Below, in pieces: positions 18,657-27,917 of a DNA stretch of 64,000 nt. Every line of letters begins with the position of its first letter. Position 1 is the first letter of the stretch. The notes beneath the pieces were generated by a model. The model was not told the origin of the DNA and did not search any database. It was given only the letters and a program-made list of their open reading frames with translations. Both the position numbers and the translations under genes were made by a program. Origin of the DNA: Oscillospiraceae bacterium (GTDB taxonomy: Bacteria; Bacillota; Clostridia; Oscillospirales; CAG-272); contig SVTL01000002.1 of the NCBI GenBank assembly GCA_015063795.1, positions 161,004 through 225,003 on the forward strand. Reading direction: 5' to 3'.

Positions 18657-19604
18657 GTGAGCGAAAAGAAGCAGGTGCTGGCCGTTGTTGGCCCGACCGC
18701 ATCCGGCAAGACCGCCCTTTCCATCGCGTTGGCAAAAAGGCTGGGCGGAGAGATCCTGTCCTGCGATTCGATGCAGATCTACCGCCGCATGGACATTGGA
18801 ACTGCCAAGCCCACCGAGGAGGAGAAGGAGGGCATTGTTCACCATCTGATCGACATTGCCGATCCGTCGGAATCCTTTTCCTGCGCGGATTATGCTTCCT
18901 TGGCGGTCAAAGCGGCCGAGGATGTTCTTTCGCGCGGATCGGTGCCGATCTTTTGCGGCGGAACGGGGCTTTATCTCGATTCGGCGCTGAAGCCTGAGCG
19001 GCACTGTGAATTCGGAAGCGACGAGGACTGCCGCAAGCGCCTTCATGCGATCGCCGAAGAAAAGGGAAACGAAGCGCTTCACGATCTGTTAAAGCAGGTC
19101 GATCCCGCTTCGGCGGAGGCCATCCATCCCAACAACGTCAAGCGTGTTGTCCGCGCGCTGGAGGTCTATGAGGTCACGGGGAAGAGCAAGACCTATTGGG
19201 ACGAAAAGAGCCGCGAGGAGGGACTGCGCTATGATGCGCGCGTGATCTGTCTGGCCTTCCGCGACCGCGAGCGTCTCTACCGCCGCATCGAACAGCGCGT
19301 GGAGATGATGATGGATGCCGGTCTTTACGAGGAGGCGGAGAGGCTGTACGACGAAAAGGCCTACGGCGAAACCGCATCGCAAGCCATCGGCTATAAGGAA
19401 TTGATCGCGCATTTTGACGGCCGCTGTTCGCTGAGCGAGGCGGTGGAGGCGATCAAAAAAAACACGCGCAACTATGCCAAGCGTCAGCTCACCTGGTTTT
19501 CGGCCAAAAAGTATCCGATGCTGTGGGTGGATGAATGTGCAGATTGTGAAGAAATAGTAAAAAAATCGTTAAAATTGCTATATGGCGATTTGTTTATGGT
19601 ATAA
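18657..19604 (+). CDS. miaA: tRNA dimethylallyltransferase MiaA
   Basis: This 315-residue enzyme adds a dimethylallyl group to N6 of A37 in tRNAs reading UNN codons. The P-loop GPTASGKTALSIALA is at the N-terminus. It is followed by DSMQIYRRMDIGTAKPT (substrate-binding region) and GGTGLYLDSALKP. The length is normal. The start is GTG with AGGGAGGG upstream. The final codons overlap a TATAAT box at 19600-19605 that may serve the next gene. Confidence 0.95.
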   Translation: MSEKKQVLAVVGPTASGKTALSIALAKRLGGEILSCDSMQIYRRMDIGTAKPTEEEKEGIVHHLIDIADPSESFSCADYASLAVKAAEDVLSRGSVPIFCGGTGLYLDSALKPERHCEFGSDEDCRKRLHAIAEEKGNEALHDLLKQVDPASAEAIHPNNVKRVVRALEVYEVTGKSKTYWDEKSREEGLRYDARVICLAFRDRERLYRRIEQRVEMMMDAGLYEEAERLYDEKAYGETASQAIGYKELIAHFDGRCSLSEAVEAIKKNTRNYAKRQLTWFSAKKYPMLWVDECADCEEIVKKSLKLLYGDLFMV

Positions 19605-19685
19605 TAATAAAGTTGGAATTTGAGGATTGCATGACGGCAAAGGCCGTCTCTGTCCGTGCAGGATGAGCATGAGGAAAGGAGCGTT

Positions 19686-20942
19686 ATGGATACTGCTTTT
19701 TTGAAGCAAGTGGGACGGTATGTGCTGACCGCGATCCTGTCTCTGCTTGTGATCTTCTACCTCCTGTATCATCTGTTCAACGGCTTCAACGTGGAGATCG
19801 AGACCGAGCCTGCCTTCCTGACCACACAGCACGAAACGCTGACGCTGGATGCTTATGTGATCCGCAACGAGACGGTGCTGTATGCCAAGACGGGCGGCGG
19901 TGTCAACTATGCCTTTGAGGACGGCGAAAAGGTGTCCAAAAACGCCAAGATCGCCGATGTGTATTCCGACGAGGGCGGACGGACGCTGACCGCGGAGATC
20001 ATTGAGATCGACAACAAGATCGCGGTTCTTGAGAACAGCAACGAGGAGAAAAACAATCCCTCCTCCGACACGCAGATCATCGACAGCCGCATCAACGAGC
20101 TGTATTATTCGATTCGAGAAAAGATCGAGCAGGGCGATCTGGAATATGCCCTGCGGAAGAAAAACGAGCTTCTCACCCTGCTGAACAAGCGCCAGATCGT
20201 GGTGCAGGCGGTGGAGAGCTTTGATGACAAGATCGTTTCCTATCGCAACGAGCGAAATGCCGTTGCTTCGCAGATGAGCGATATTTCCGAAACGCTGTAT
20301 GCCGATCGGTCGGGATATTTTTATACCACCGTGGACGGCTATGAATCGATCTTTACCGTGGAAGCAGCCGAGTCGCTGACGCTGGAGAGCTTTGACCGTA
20401 TGGTCTCCTCCGAGCCGTCGTCGGGATCGGGCAACGCCGTGGGCAAGATCGTCACCGATTACAATTGGTACATCGTGTGCGAGATCACCAAAGAGCAGAA
20501 TCGCTTTTTCTCCGAGGGAAGCTCCTACCGTGTCATCTTCCCCTATTCCGCCTCCGAGGAGATCTCCATGAAGCTGCAGAGGATCGTCTCCCCCACCGAT
20601 TCCGACCGCATCCTGCTCCTGTTCCAAACGGGTACTTTGCCCGAGGGCTTCAACTATCTGCGCAAGCAGGAGATCGAGGTGGTGCAGAGCGAGTACACCG
20701 GCTACAAGGTGCCGCTGTCGTCGGTACGCATGGTGGACGGTGTGCAGGGCGTGTACATTCTGGTGGGCAATGTGGTTAAGTTCAAGACCGTTGAGCCGCT
20801 GCTCGAGCAGAACGATTATTACATCGTCAAGGAGCAGCCCACCTGGATGGAGGATGAAAACTATCAGATAAAGCTCGGGTTGTATGACCTGATCATCACC
20901 AAGGGAACCGGCTTGTATGACGGCAAGATCGTTGATGCATAG
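19686..20942 (+). CDS. HlyD-like membrane-anchored protein
   Basis: This protein of about 418 residues has one N-terminal membrane segment (YVLTAILSLLVIFYLLYHLF) followed by a large extracytoplasmic part. That part has a lipoyl/barrel-sandwich-like start (residues about 50-95, YVIRNETVLYAKTGGGVNYAFEDGEKV), a coiled-coil region (about 100-185) and beta-rich domains. This is the HlyD/membrane-fusion layout, but no partner exporter is nearby. The gene commonly precedes yggS-sepF-ylmG-divIVA in Clostridia, which suggests an envelope or division role; that is inference. I chose ATG 19686 because AAAGGAG lies just upstream. A TATAAT at 19600-19605 may be its promoter. Confidence 0.75.
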   Translation: MDTAFLKQVGRYVLTAILSLLVIFYLLYHLFNGFNVEIETEPAFLTTQHETLTLDAYVIRNETVLYAKTGGGVNYAFEDGEKVSKNAKIADVYSDEGGRTLTAEIIEIDNKIAVLENSNEEKNNPSSDTQIIDSRINELYYSIREKIEQGDLEYALRKKNELLTLLNKRQIVVQAVESFDDKIVSYRNERNAVASQMSDISETLYADRSGYFYTTVDGYESIFTVEAAESLTLESFDRMVSSEPSSGSGNAVGKIVTDYNWYIVCEITKEQNRFFSEGSSYRVIFPYSASEEISMKLQRIVSPTDSDRILLLFQTGTLPEGFNYLRKQEIEVVQSEYTGYKVPLSSVRMVDGVQGVYILVGNVVKFKTVEPLLEQNDYYIVKEQPTWMEDENYQIKLGLYDLIITKGTGLYDGKIVDA

Positions 20943-20998
20943 CCGTTGATGCACAAGCGTCGGCAGATCGCCGTTGACAGATAAGAAAGGCAGAGACC

Positions 20999-21730
20999 AT
21001 GTCCATTCAGCAAATCAACGAAGAAAGCAAGATCATCCTGCAAAAGAATCTGGAAGAGATCCGCCGCGGGATCGAGGAAGCAAAGACGGCGGCCGGCAGA
21101 GAAGCGGATGTGATGCTTCTTGCGGCCACCAAAACGGTCAGCGCCGAGGTGATCAATTATGTCACCCAAACGCTGGGCGTGCGCAACATCGGCGAAAACC
21201 GTGTGCAGGAGCTTCTGGATAAATACGAAGCGCTGGATCTGACAAACGTCGATGTTCACTTCATCGGCAAGCTTCAGTCCAACAAGGTCAAGTATATCAT
21301 CGATAAAGTCAGTCTCATCCATTCGCTGGACAGCCTGTCGCTGGCCGATGAGATCGATTCGAGAAGCCGCCGTCTCGGCAAAAAGACCGATTGCCTCATT
21401 GAGGTCAACATTGGCCGTGAGGAGAGCAAAAGCGGTGTGATGCCCGAGGATTTCGAGGATTTTCTGGCCGAGGTGCAGAAAAGAGAGGCCATTTCGGTGC
21501 GCGGATTGATGACCATCGCTCCGCTGAGCGCCGATGCCGAGGAAAAGAAAAAATATTTTTCAGAAACTTATTCGATATTTATTGACATTTTGCAAAAAAA
21601 AATACATAATATAAATATACCCATTTTGTCGATGGGAATGTCGGGAAGCTACAAAGAAGCCATCGCCTGCGGATCAGACTGCGTGCGGATCGGCTCGTCG
21701 CTTTTCGGCGAACGGATCTACAACCGTTAA
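20999..21730 (+). CDS. yggS: YggS/PLPBP pyridoxal-phosphate homeostasis protein
   Basis: This 243-residue single-domain TIM-barrel PLP-binding protein belongs to the PLPBP family. The PLP lysine lies in LAATKTVS, and IGENRVQE and HFIGKLQSNK are family signatures. The C-terminal SMGMSGSYKEAIACG matches the phosphate-binding segment. It buffers cellular PLP and is usually found just upstream of sepF, as here. The start is ATG with AAGAAAGG upstream. Confidence 0.94.
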   Translation: MSIQQINEESKIILQKNLEEIRRGIEEAKTAAGREADVMLLAATKTVSAEVINYVTQTLGVRNIGENRVQELLDKYEALDLTNVDVHFIGKLQSNKVKYIIDKVSLIHSLDSLSLADEIDSRSRRLGKKTDCLIEVNIGREESKSGVMPEDFEDFLAEVQKREAISVRGLMTIAPLSADAEEKKKYFSETYSIFIDILQKKIHNINIPILSMGMSGSYKEAIACGSDCVRIGSSLFGERIYNR

Positions 21731-21786
21731 AACCGATAAACGCTGTTAATAATATTTTTATATAAACCAATATTTGGAGGTCTATT

Positions 21787-22323
21787 ATGGGATTCAAGGA
21801 TAAACTGATGGGGATCATCAATCCTTCCAGCATCGAAGGGGATTATAACGGTGCGGAGGACGATCTGTACGGCGTCGGCGACGACGATTACTACGGAGAG
21901 AACTACGATGAACCCGAAAACAGAGCGCAGACCTATCAGATGAACTATCAGCAACCGATGTCGCAGGGGCAGTCCGGCCAGAGCGCATCGATGAGCATCA
22001 ATGCCAACGCGCTGGAGCTGAAGGTGGTTCGTCCCGAGAAATTTCAGAATGTCACGCAGATTGCCGATCACCTTCTCAACCGCCGCACGGTGGTTCTGAA
22101 CCTGGAGGCAACCAACAAGGAGACCAGTAAGAGAATCATCGATTTTCTCAGCGGTGTCGCCTATTCCATCAACGGTCAGCTGAAGAAGGTGGCAAACAAC
22201 ACCTATGTGATCACGCCGAGCAACATCGACGTGTCCAACGATCAGGCGGCCGCTGCCGAGCAGCAGGCTTCCGTTGAGAGAGAAAAGGAAGAAGAGGGCG
22301 GCGAATATTACAACGGTATCTGA
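21787..22323 (+). CDS. sepF: Cell division protein SepF
   Basis: This 178-residue SepF tethers FtsZ to the membrane and aligns the Z-ring. The N-terminus (MGFKDKLMGIINP) fits the membrane-binding amphipathic helix. An acidic, Gly/Asp/Tyr/Gln-rich linker (about 20-75) follows. The conserved SepF domain (about 80-155) includes VVRPEKFQNVTQIADHLLN and a GVAYSINGQLKKVANNTYV segment. The strong ribosome site TTGGAGG lies upstream. ylmG follows 9 nt after the stop and divIVA 19 nt after that, forming the division cluster. Confidence 0.95.
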   Translation: MGFKDKLMGIINPSSIEGDYNGAEDDLYGVGDDDYYGENYDEPENRAQTYQMNYQQPMSQGQSGQSASMSINANALELKVVRPEKFQNVTQIADHLLNRRTVVLNLEATNKETSKRIIDFLSGVAYSINGQLKKVANNTYVITPSNIDVSNDQAAAAEQQASVEREKEEEGGEYYNGI

Positions 22324-22332
22324 GCCTGAGAC

Positions 22333-22614
22333 ATGATGGATCAGATCTGGTACGTGTTTGTCAACACGGTTTATGTGGGCGTGTGGGGAATTGCAGGGAT
22401 CATGATGATCAGTGCAATCGCCTCATGGCTTCCTTTTGATGCCGAAAATAAGCTGATCGATTTTTGCGACGCGGTTTCCGAGGCGATCGTTTCCCCGATC
22501 GCAAGCTTTCTGGACCGCTTTGAGGCAGTCAGGCAAATGCCGTTCGACATCTCGTTTTTTCTGACTTTTTTAGTTTTGATGTTAACCGTAAACCTGTTGG
22601 AGTTTTTAAAATAA
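22333..22614 (+). CDS. ylmG: YggT/YlmG family membrane protein
   Basis: This 93-residue YggT family protein has two hydrophobic segments (VWGIAGIMMISAIASWLPF and ISFFLTFLVLMLTVNLLEFL). YlmG proteins lie in the sepF-divIVA cluster in Firmicutes and relatives and are linked to septation or nucleoid positioning, but the biochemical role is unknown. It begins ATGATG 9 nt after the sepF stop with only a weak ribosome site, so translation is probably coupled. Confidence 0.88.
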   Translation: MMDQIWYVFVNTVYVGVWGIAGIMMISAIASWLPFDAENKLIDFCDAVSEAIVSPIASFLDRFEAVRQMPFDISFFLTFLVLMLTVNLLEFLK

Positions 22615-22633
22615 GACGAAAGGAATGAGCAAT

Positions 22634-23599
22634 ATGCTGCCTCCGCACGAATTGAAAAACAAAGATTTCACCCGTGTTGTAAGGGGTTACAATCCGGTTG
22701 AAGTCGACGAACATATAAAATTCATCATCGAAAAGTACACCGAGCTCTACCGTGAAAACGATGAGCTGGAAAGAAAGCTGAAAACGGCGAACACCCGTCT
22801 GGAGCAGTTCAAGAGCGATGAGGAGTCGATCCGCAGCGCTTTGATCAATGCCCAGCGTGCCAGCGCCAAGATCACCACCGAAGCCAATGAGCGCGCCGAG
22901 ATCATCATCCGCTCCGCCAAGACCAGCTGTGACCGCATCATCGCGGAGTTCAAGGAGGAGGTCATCAAGGAGCGCGATACGCTGATGGCTCTGCACAAGT
23001 GCGCGGAGCAGTATAAGCAGAAGCTGATGGCGCAGTATGCCAAGCATCTGGATCTGATGGATCAGATCTCGCCGGATGTGGACATCGCTGAGTACAATCT
23101 TCCCGATGATCTGTTTGCCGCCCGCATCGTGCAGGGCATCAAGAACAACGTTGAGGACTATGTGTCTTCTCAGCAGAGACGTACCGCTCCTGCCGCGGAG
23201 TCTTCTCCCGTTCAGCAGACGGCAAAGGCCGCTTCTCCTGCCAAGGCCGCACCTGCAGCCATTGAGCGCGTTGATCCCATCGAAAGCGTTGATGTGGACG
23301 ATTCCGCCGTTTCGGGAAGTGCCACTCCCAAGATGATCTACCGCGTGAAGAGCGTTAAGGAGACCATCAAGCAGCTGAACAAGACCATCACAGGCAAAGA
23401 GGACGAGTCCGCCACATCCGAAGAGGAGATTCAAAGAGAGCCCGAATCGTCTGCGGATATGCAGGCTGTTGCCGAGGGCGGTGCGCCCGCTTCTGCGGCG
23501 AAAGCTCCTTTGTCCGCCGAGGAGGAGTTCAAGCTTGTCTATTCCACGCCGGAAAACTATGAAGAAGAGATAAAGAAGACCGACGAAAACAAGAAATAA
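22634..23599 (+). CDS. divIVA: DivIVA domain protein
   Basis: This protein of about 321 residues has an N-terminal DivIVA lipid-binding motif (KNKDFTRVVRGYNPVEVDEH) and a long coiled coil (about 35-150). It has a low-complexity Ala/Pro/Ser-rich tail, which is longer than in most DivIVA proteins (about 160-230). DivIVA marks curved membranes at poles and septa. I chose ATG 22634: AAAGGA ends 9 nt upstream, while the ATG at 22625 almost abuts the ribosome site. It is the last gene of the yggS-sepF-ylmG-divIVA run. Confidence 0.88.
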   Translation: MLPPHELKNKDFTRVVRGYNPVEVDEHIKFIIEKYTELYRENDELERKLKTANTRLEQFKSDEESIRSALINAQRASAKITTEANERAEIIIRSAKTSCDRIIAEFKEEVIKERDTLMALHKCAEQYKQKLMAQYAKHLDLMDQISPDVDIAEYNLPDDLFAARIVQGIKNNVEDYVSSQQRRTAPAAESSPVQQTAKAASPAKAAPAAIERVDPIESVDVDDSAVSGSATPKMIYRVKSVKETIKQLNKTITGKEDESATSEEEIQREPESSADMQAVAEGGAPASAAKAPLSAEEEFKLVYSTPENYEEEIKKTDENKK

Positions 23600-23605
23600 C
23601 CATTC

Positions 23606-23634
23606 TCGGGCGGCCGCCATCGACCGCCCGACTT
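23606..23634 (+). terminator. Hairpin after divIVA
   Basis: TCGGGCGG (23606-23613) pairs with CCGCCCGA (23624-23631) around a 10-nt loop. Only CTTTC follows, so termination may be partial. Confidence 0.6.
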
Positions 23635-23692
23635 TCATGCTTTGCATTTCAAGAGTTATCAACATCCTCATATAGATTGAAAGGAAACAATC

Positions 23693-26500
23693 ATGTCGAC
23701 CGATTTCACCAAAAGCCTGAACCTTCCGAAAACCGATTTTTCGATGAAGGCCAATTTGCCCAACAAAGAGCCTCTGATGCAGGAAAAATGGATGCAGGAG
23801 GATCTGTATGGACGTCTGATGGAGAAAAATGCGGGCAAGCCCCACTTTATTTTCCATGACGGCCCTCCCTATGCCAACGGCAACATTCACCTTGGACATG
23901 CTTTGAACAAGCTTCTCAAGGACTTTATCATCAAGTACAAGAACATGAGCGGCTTCAACGCTCCCTATATCCACGGCTGGGATACGCACGGCCTGCCGAT
24001 CGAGAACCAGATGATCAAGAAGCACGGCGTGAAGAGAAACGAGATGGACACCGCCACCTTCCGCAAGAAGTGCGGCGAGTTTGCCAAAGAAAACGCAGAC
24101 AAGCAGAAGGCCCAGATGCAGCGCCTCGGCGTCATCGGCGACTGGGACAACTCCTATTACACCATCATTCCCGAGTTCGAGGAGCAGCAGATCCGCATCT
24201 TCGGCGAGATGGCCAAGAACGGCTATATCTACAAGGGTATGAAGCCGGTCTACTGGTGCGCAAAGGATGAGACCGCTTTGGCGGAGGCTGAGATCGAGTA
24301 CTCCGAGGACGAGTGCGATTCGATCTATGTCAAGTTTGCTCTCACCGACGACTGCGGCAAGATCAAGAGCCTGATCGGCAGCACCGACAACGTCTATTTC
24401 GTCATCTGGACGACCACGACCTGGACGCTGCCTGCCAACCTGGCGATCTGCCTCGGTCCCGAATTTGAATATTCCTTCGTCAAGCACGGAGACAATGTAT
24501 ACATCATCGCCTCCGAGCTGGTGGAGAGCGTTGCTTCTGTTTGCGCTCTGGACGGCTTTGAGATCATCGGCAAGATGAACGGCGCCGAGTTCGAGGGCAT
24601 GAAAGCTCAGCATCCTTTTGTTGACCGTGTGTCCCACATCATCGTCGGCGACCACGTTACGCTGGAAAGCGGTACCGGATGCGTTCACACCGCTCCCGGC
24701 CACGGTGTTGAGGACTTTGAGATCTGCCGCAAGTACGATTACATCGGCATGACCGTTCCCGTGGACTCCCACGGACGCATGAACGAGGAGGCCGGTAAGT
24801 ACTGCGGTCTCACCACGGATGAGGCCAACAAGGCCATTCTGGAGGACATCCGCGAGAGCGGCGCTTTGCTGGCAACCCAGCGCATCATCCACCAGTATCC
24901 GCACTGCTGGCGCTGCAAGTCTCCCATCGTCTTCCGCGCCACCGAGCAGTGGTTCTGCTCCATTGAGGGCTTCCGTCAGAAGGCTCTCGATGCCATCAAG
25001 GATGTCAAGTGGATCCCCTCCTGGGGCGAGGTCCGTTTGGAAAACATGGTCAAGGACCGCAACGATTGGTGCATCTCCCGTCAGAGAACCTGGGGCGTTC
25101 CGATCCCGATCTTCTACTGTGAGGATTGCGGCGAGCCTCTGCTGAACGAGACCACCATCGACCGCATTGCCACCCTCTTCGGCAAGGAAGGCTCCAACGC
25201 CTGGTTTGAGAAGAGCGTGGAGGAGATCATCGGCGATGCTGCTGTCTGCCCCAAGTGCGGCGGACACCATATGCGCAAGGAGACCGACATCATGGACGTT
25301 TGGTTCGATTCGGGAAGCTCCTATGCTTATGTGCTGAAGAAATTCTACAACGACGCATTCCCCTGCGACCTGTATCTGGAAGGCAACGACCAGTACCGCG
25401 GCTGGTTCCAGTCGTCTCTGCTGACCGCTGTTGCCACCAGAGGCAGCGCTCCGTATAAGACCGTCCTCACCCACGGTATGATCATCGACCTGGAGGGACG
25501 CAAGATGTCCAAGTCTCTGGGCAACGGCATCGATCCTGCCGACGTCATCAAGAACTTCGGCGCGGATATCCTCCGTCTGTGGGTCTCCTCGGTGGACTAC
25601 ACCAACGACGTGAAGATCTCCAATGAGATCCTGAAGCAGCTGTCCGAGATCTACCGCAAGATCCGCAACACCGCCCGTATCATTCTGGCCAACCTGGGCG
25701 ACGGCACCGACTTCAATCCCGATACGGATATGGTGGATATTGACAAGCTTCCCGAGCTGGACAAGTGGGCACTCAGCCGTCTGAACAAGCTGGTTGCCAA
25801 TGTCCGTGAGGCTTACGAGTCCTACCAGTTCCATCTGATCTATCACTATATCAACAACTTCTGCACCATCGATATGTCCAAACTCTACATCGACATCACC
25901 AAAGACCGCGTGTATGTGGATAAGAAGGACGGCTTCTCCCGCCGTTCGGCTCAGACGGTTATGTATCTGGTGCTGAATGCCCTCACCCGTATGCTGGCGC
26001 CCCTGCTGGCGTTCACCTCCGAGGAGATCTGGGCGGCTATGCCTCACAGCAAGGAGGACGACACCCGTTCGGTCCTGCTCAACGACATGCCCTTGCCCAA
26101 GGCAGAGTATGCCTTCGACGAGATCGAGGAGCGCTGGAACACCCTCTTCAACCTGCGTGACGACGTGATGAAGGCGCTGGAGATCGCAAGAGCCGACAAG
26201 ATGATCGGTAAGTCTCTCGATGCCAAGGTTACCATCTATACCACCGACAAAACCGTTAAGGAAACGCTGGCCTCTTTCGCCGACGAGCTTGCCCCCGTGT
26301 TCATCGTTTCGCAGGCTTATGTGAAGGAAGAGGAAGCACCCGAGAATGCCTTTGCCGAAACGGCCAACGCCATGAAGGTGCTGGTGGAAAAGGCAGAAGG
26401 CGTCAAGTGCGACCGCTGCTGGAACTACACGTCGGACTGCAAAGAGGTTGACGGCCTCCACATCTGCGCCCGCTGCGCCGAGATCGTGGGCCTGAACTGA
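23693..26500 (+). CDS. ileS: Isoleucyl-tRNA synthetase
   Basis: This 935-residue class I aminoacyl-tRNA synthetase charges tRNA-Ile. The HIGH-type motif is NIHLGHALNK near residue 67 and the KMSKS motif is GRKMSKSLGNG near residue 605. The CP1 editing domain lies between them (WTTTTWTLPAN and a GTGCVHTAPGHG segment). A C-terminal zinc-binding segment CDRCWNY...CARCAEIV is present. The length is normal for the bacterial type. No T-box leader fits in the 90-nt upstream gap. ATG is preceded by GAAAGGAAAC. Confidence 0.98.
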   Translation: MSTDFTKSLNLPKTDFSMKANLPNKEPLMQEKWMQEDLYGRLMEKNAGKPHFIFHDGPPYANGNIHLGHALNKLLKDFIIKYKNMSGFNAPYIHGWDTHGLPIENQMIKKHGVKRNEMDTATFRKKCGEFAKENADKQKAQMQRLGVIGDWDNSYYTIIPEFEEQQIRIFGEMAKNGYIYKGMKPVYWCAKDETALAEAEIEYSEDECDSIYVKFALTDDCGKIKSLIGSTDNVYFVIWTTTTWTLPANLAICLGPEFEYSFVKHGDNVYIIASELVESVASVCALDGFEIIGKMNGAEFEGMKAQHPFVDRVSHIIVGDHVTLESGTGCVHTAPGHGVEDFEICRKYDYIGMTVPVDSHGRMNEEAGKYCGLTTDEANKAILEDIRESGALLATQRIIHQYPHCWRCKSPIVFRATEQWFCSIEGFRQKALDAIKDVKWIPSWGEVRLENMVKDRNDWCISRQRTWGVPIPIFYCEDCGEPLLNETTIDRIATLFGKEGSNAWFEKSVEEIIGDAAVCPKCGGHHMRKETDIMDVWFDSGSSYAYVLKKFYNDAFPCDLYLEGNDQYRGWFQSSLLTAVATRGSAPYKTVLTHGMIIDLEGRKMSKSLGNGIDPADVIKNFGADILRLWVSSVDYTNDVKISNEILKQLSEIYRKIRNTARIILANLGDGTDFNPDTDMVDIDKLPELDKWALSRLNKLVANVREAYESYQFHLIYHYINNFCTIDMSKLYIDITKDRVYVDKKDGFSRRSAQTVMYLVLNALTRMLAPLLAFTSEEIWAAMPHSKEDDTRSVLLNDMPLPKAEYAFDEIEERWNTLFNLRDDVMKALEIARADKMIGKSLDAKVTIYTTDKTVKETLASFADELAPVFIVSQAYVKEEEAPENAFAETANAMKVLVEKAEGVKCDRCWNYTSDCKEVDGLHICARCAEIVGLN

Positions 26501-27004
26501 GTGAAATTGAAGAAGAAAATACTTTTGATCATGGAAGTGCTGGTCATCGCCGCGGTTGTGGTGCTCGATCAGCTGAGCAAAATTCTGACGGTCAAGCTCC
26601 TCAAGCCCATCGGAACCTTTCCGATCATCGAGGATGTTCTGCACCTGACGTATGTGGAAAACACCGGCGCTTCCTTTGGGATATTGAAAGACCATCGTTG
26701 GGTCTTTATGACCGTATCGACTGTGGCAATTCTGGCGATCCTCATCCTACTGATTGTATGGAGGGATCGCCTCTCCCCTATGGGCGGATTTTCCATGGCC
26801 ATGATCGTGGGCGGCGGCATCGGAAACATGATCGACCGCATTGCCTATGGGTATGTGGTGGATATGATCGATTTCCGCCTGATTCACTTCGCGGTCTTCA
26901 ACGTAGCCGATAGCTTCATCGTCGTCGGGACGATCCTGCTTGCGGTGTATGTACTGTTTTTTGAGAGTAGGAACGAGCATGATCAAACTGCCGCAGATTG
27001 CTGA
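26501..27004 (+). CDS. lspA: Prolipoprotein signal peptidase II
   Basis: This 167-residue integral membrane aspartic peptidase cleaves signal peptides of diacylglyceryl-lipoproteins. It has four hydrophobic segments. The catalytic aspartates lie in GGGIGNMIDRI and FNVADSFI. The start is GTG immediately after the ileS stop, without a clear ribosome site, which suggests translational coupling. The 3' end overlaps rluD by 26 nt. A lipoprotein substrate (the amino-acid-binding protein) is also in this window. Confidence 0.94.
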   Translation: MKLKKKILLIMEVLVIAAVVVLDQLSKILTVKLLKPIGTFPIIEDVLHLTYVENTGASFGILKDHRWVFMTVSTVAILAILILLIVWRDRLSPMGGFSMAMIVGGGIGNMIDRIAYGYVVDMIDFRLIHFAVFNVADSFIVVGTILLAVYVLFFESRNEHDQTAADC

Positions 27005-27890
27005 AGAGGATGTCGGAAAACGGCTGGATGTGTATCTGTCCGAGAAGGGCGGTCTGACACGGTCGGCGGCGCAGAAGAAGATCGAGAGCGGAGAGGTGCT
27101 TGTCAACGGCGAGAGCAAGCCGAAGAAGCATCCGCTGTCTGCCGGTGACGAGGTTTCCTTTGCCGAGGATGAGCCGATTGACGACATCAACCGTCCGCAG
27201 GAGATCCCGCTTGAGATCGTGTATGAGGACGAGGACCTTCTTGTGGTCAACAAGGAGCGGGGAATCGTGGTTCACCCGGCGGCCGGCAATCCCGACGGAA
27301 CGCTGGTCAATGCGCTGCTCTTTCACTGCGGCGACAGCCTGTCGGGCATCAACGGCGTCAAGCGCCCGGGCATCGTCCACCGCATCGATAAGGATACCAG
27401 CGGACTGCTGGTGGTGGCGAAAAACGATGCCTCCCACCTGTCGCTGGCCGAGCAAATCAAGTCCCACTCCTTTGAGAGACAATATCAGGCGGTCATCTGC
27501 GGCCGTATGAAGGAAGAGCAGGGAAGAATCGAGGGCGACATCGGACGAAGCCTGAAGGATCGCAAGAAAATGGCCATCGTAAAGGGCGGACGCTCGGCTG
27601 TCACCCATTACCGTGTGCTGGCTGAATACGGACGCTATTCCCATCTGGCTCTGCAATTGGAGACGGGGCGGACGCATCAGATCCGCGTTCATCTTTCGAG
27701 CCTTGGGCATCCGCTTGTGGGCGATACGCTCTATGGCGCACGGGATGATCTCGGTCTGCAGGGGCAGTGCCTTCATGCAAAAACCATCTCCTTCCGCCAT
27801 CCGAAAAGCGGAGAGCTTTTGCACTTTGACAGCGAACTGCCACCTTATTTTGAAGACATTCTGAATAAGATCCGAAATCTTTCACGGTAA
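26979..27890 (+). CDS. rluD: RluD-type 23S rRNA pseudouridine synthase
   Basis: This 303-residue RluA-family pseudouridine synthase has an N-terminal S4 domain (GKRLDVYLSEKGGLTRSAAQ) and the catalytic motif RPGIVHRIDKDTSGLLVVAK with the essential Asp. GRTHQIRVHL is near the end. I chose ATG 26979 (MIKLPQIAEED) because the S4 domain begins there and AGTAGGAACG is upstream. A longer in-frame version from 26940 would overlap lspA more heavily. lspA followed by an RluD homologue is a common pairing. Confidence 0.94.
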   Translation: MIKLPQIAEEDVGKRLDVYLSEKGGLTRSAAQKKIESGEVLVNGESKPKKHPLSAGDEVSFAEDEPIDDINRPQEIPLEIVYEDEDLLVVNKERGIVVHPAAGNPDGTLVNALLFHCGDSLSGINGVKRPGIVHRIDKDTSGLLVVAKNDASHLSLAEQIKSHSFERQYQAVICGRMKEEQGRIEGDIGRSLKDRKKMAIVKGGRSAVTHYRVLAEYGRYSHLALQLETGRTHQIRVHLSSLGHPLVGDTLYGARDDLGLQGQCLHAKTISFRHPKSGELLHFDSELPPYFEDILNKIRNLSR

Positions 27891-27917
27891 AAAAACAACA
27901 GCAAGACAAGTTGATCT

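Noticed and set aside
23600..23692. Possible T-box leader before ileS
   Set aside because: Only about 90 nt separate divIVA and ileS, too short for a T-box, and the conserved T-box sequence is absent.
22529..26695. Minus-strand open frame of about 1388 codons opposite ylmG, divIVA and ileS
   Set aside because: Shadow of highly biased ileS codons. The translated product is low-complexity Leu/Val/Asp/His-rich and has no domain.
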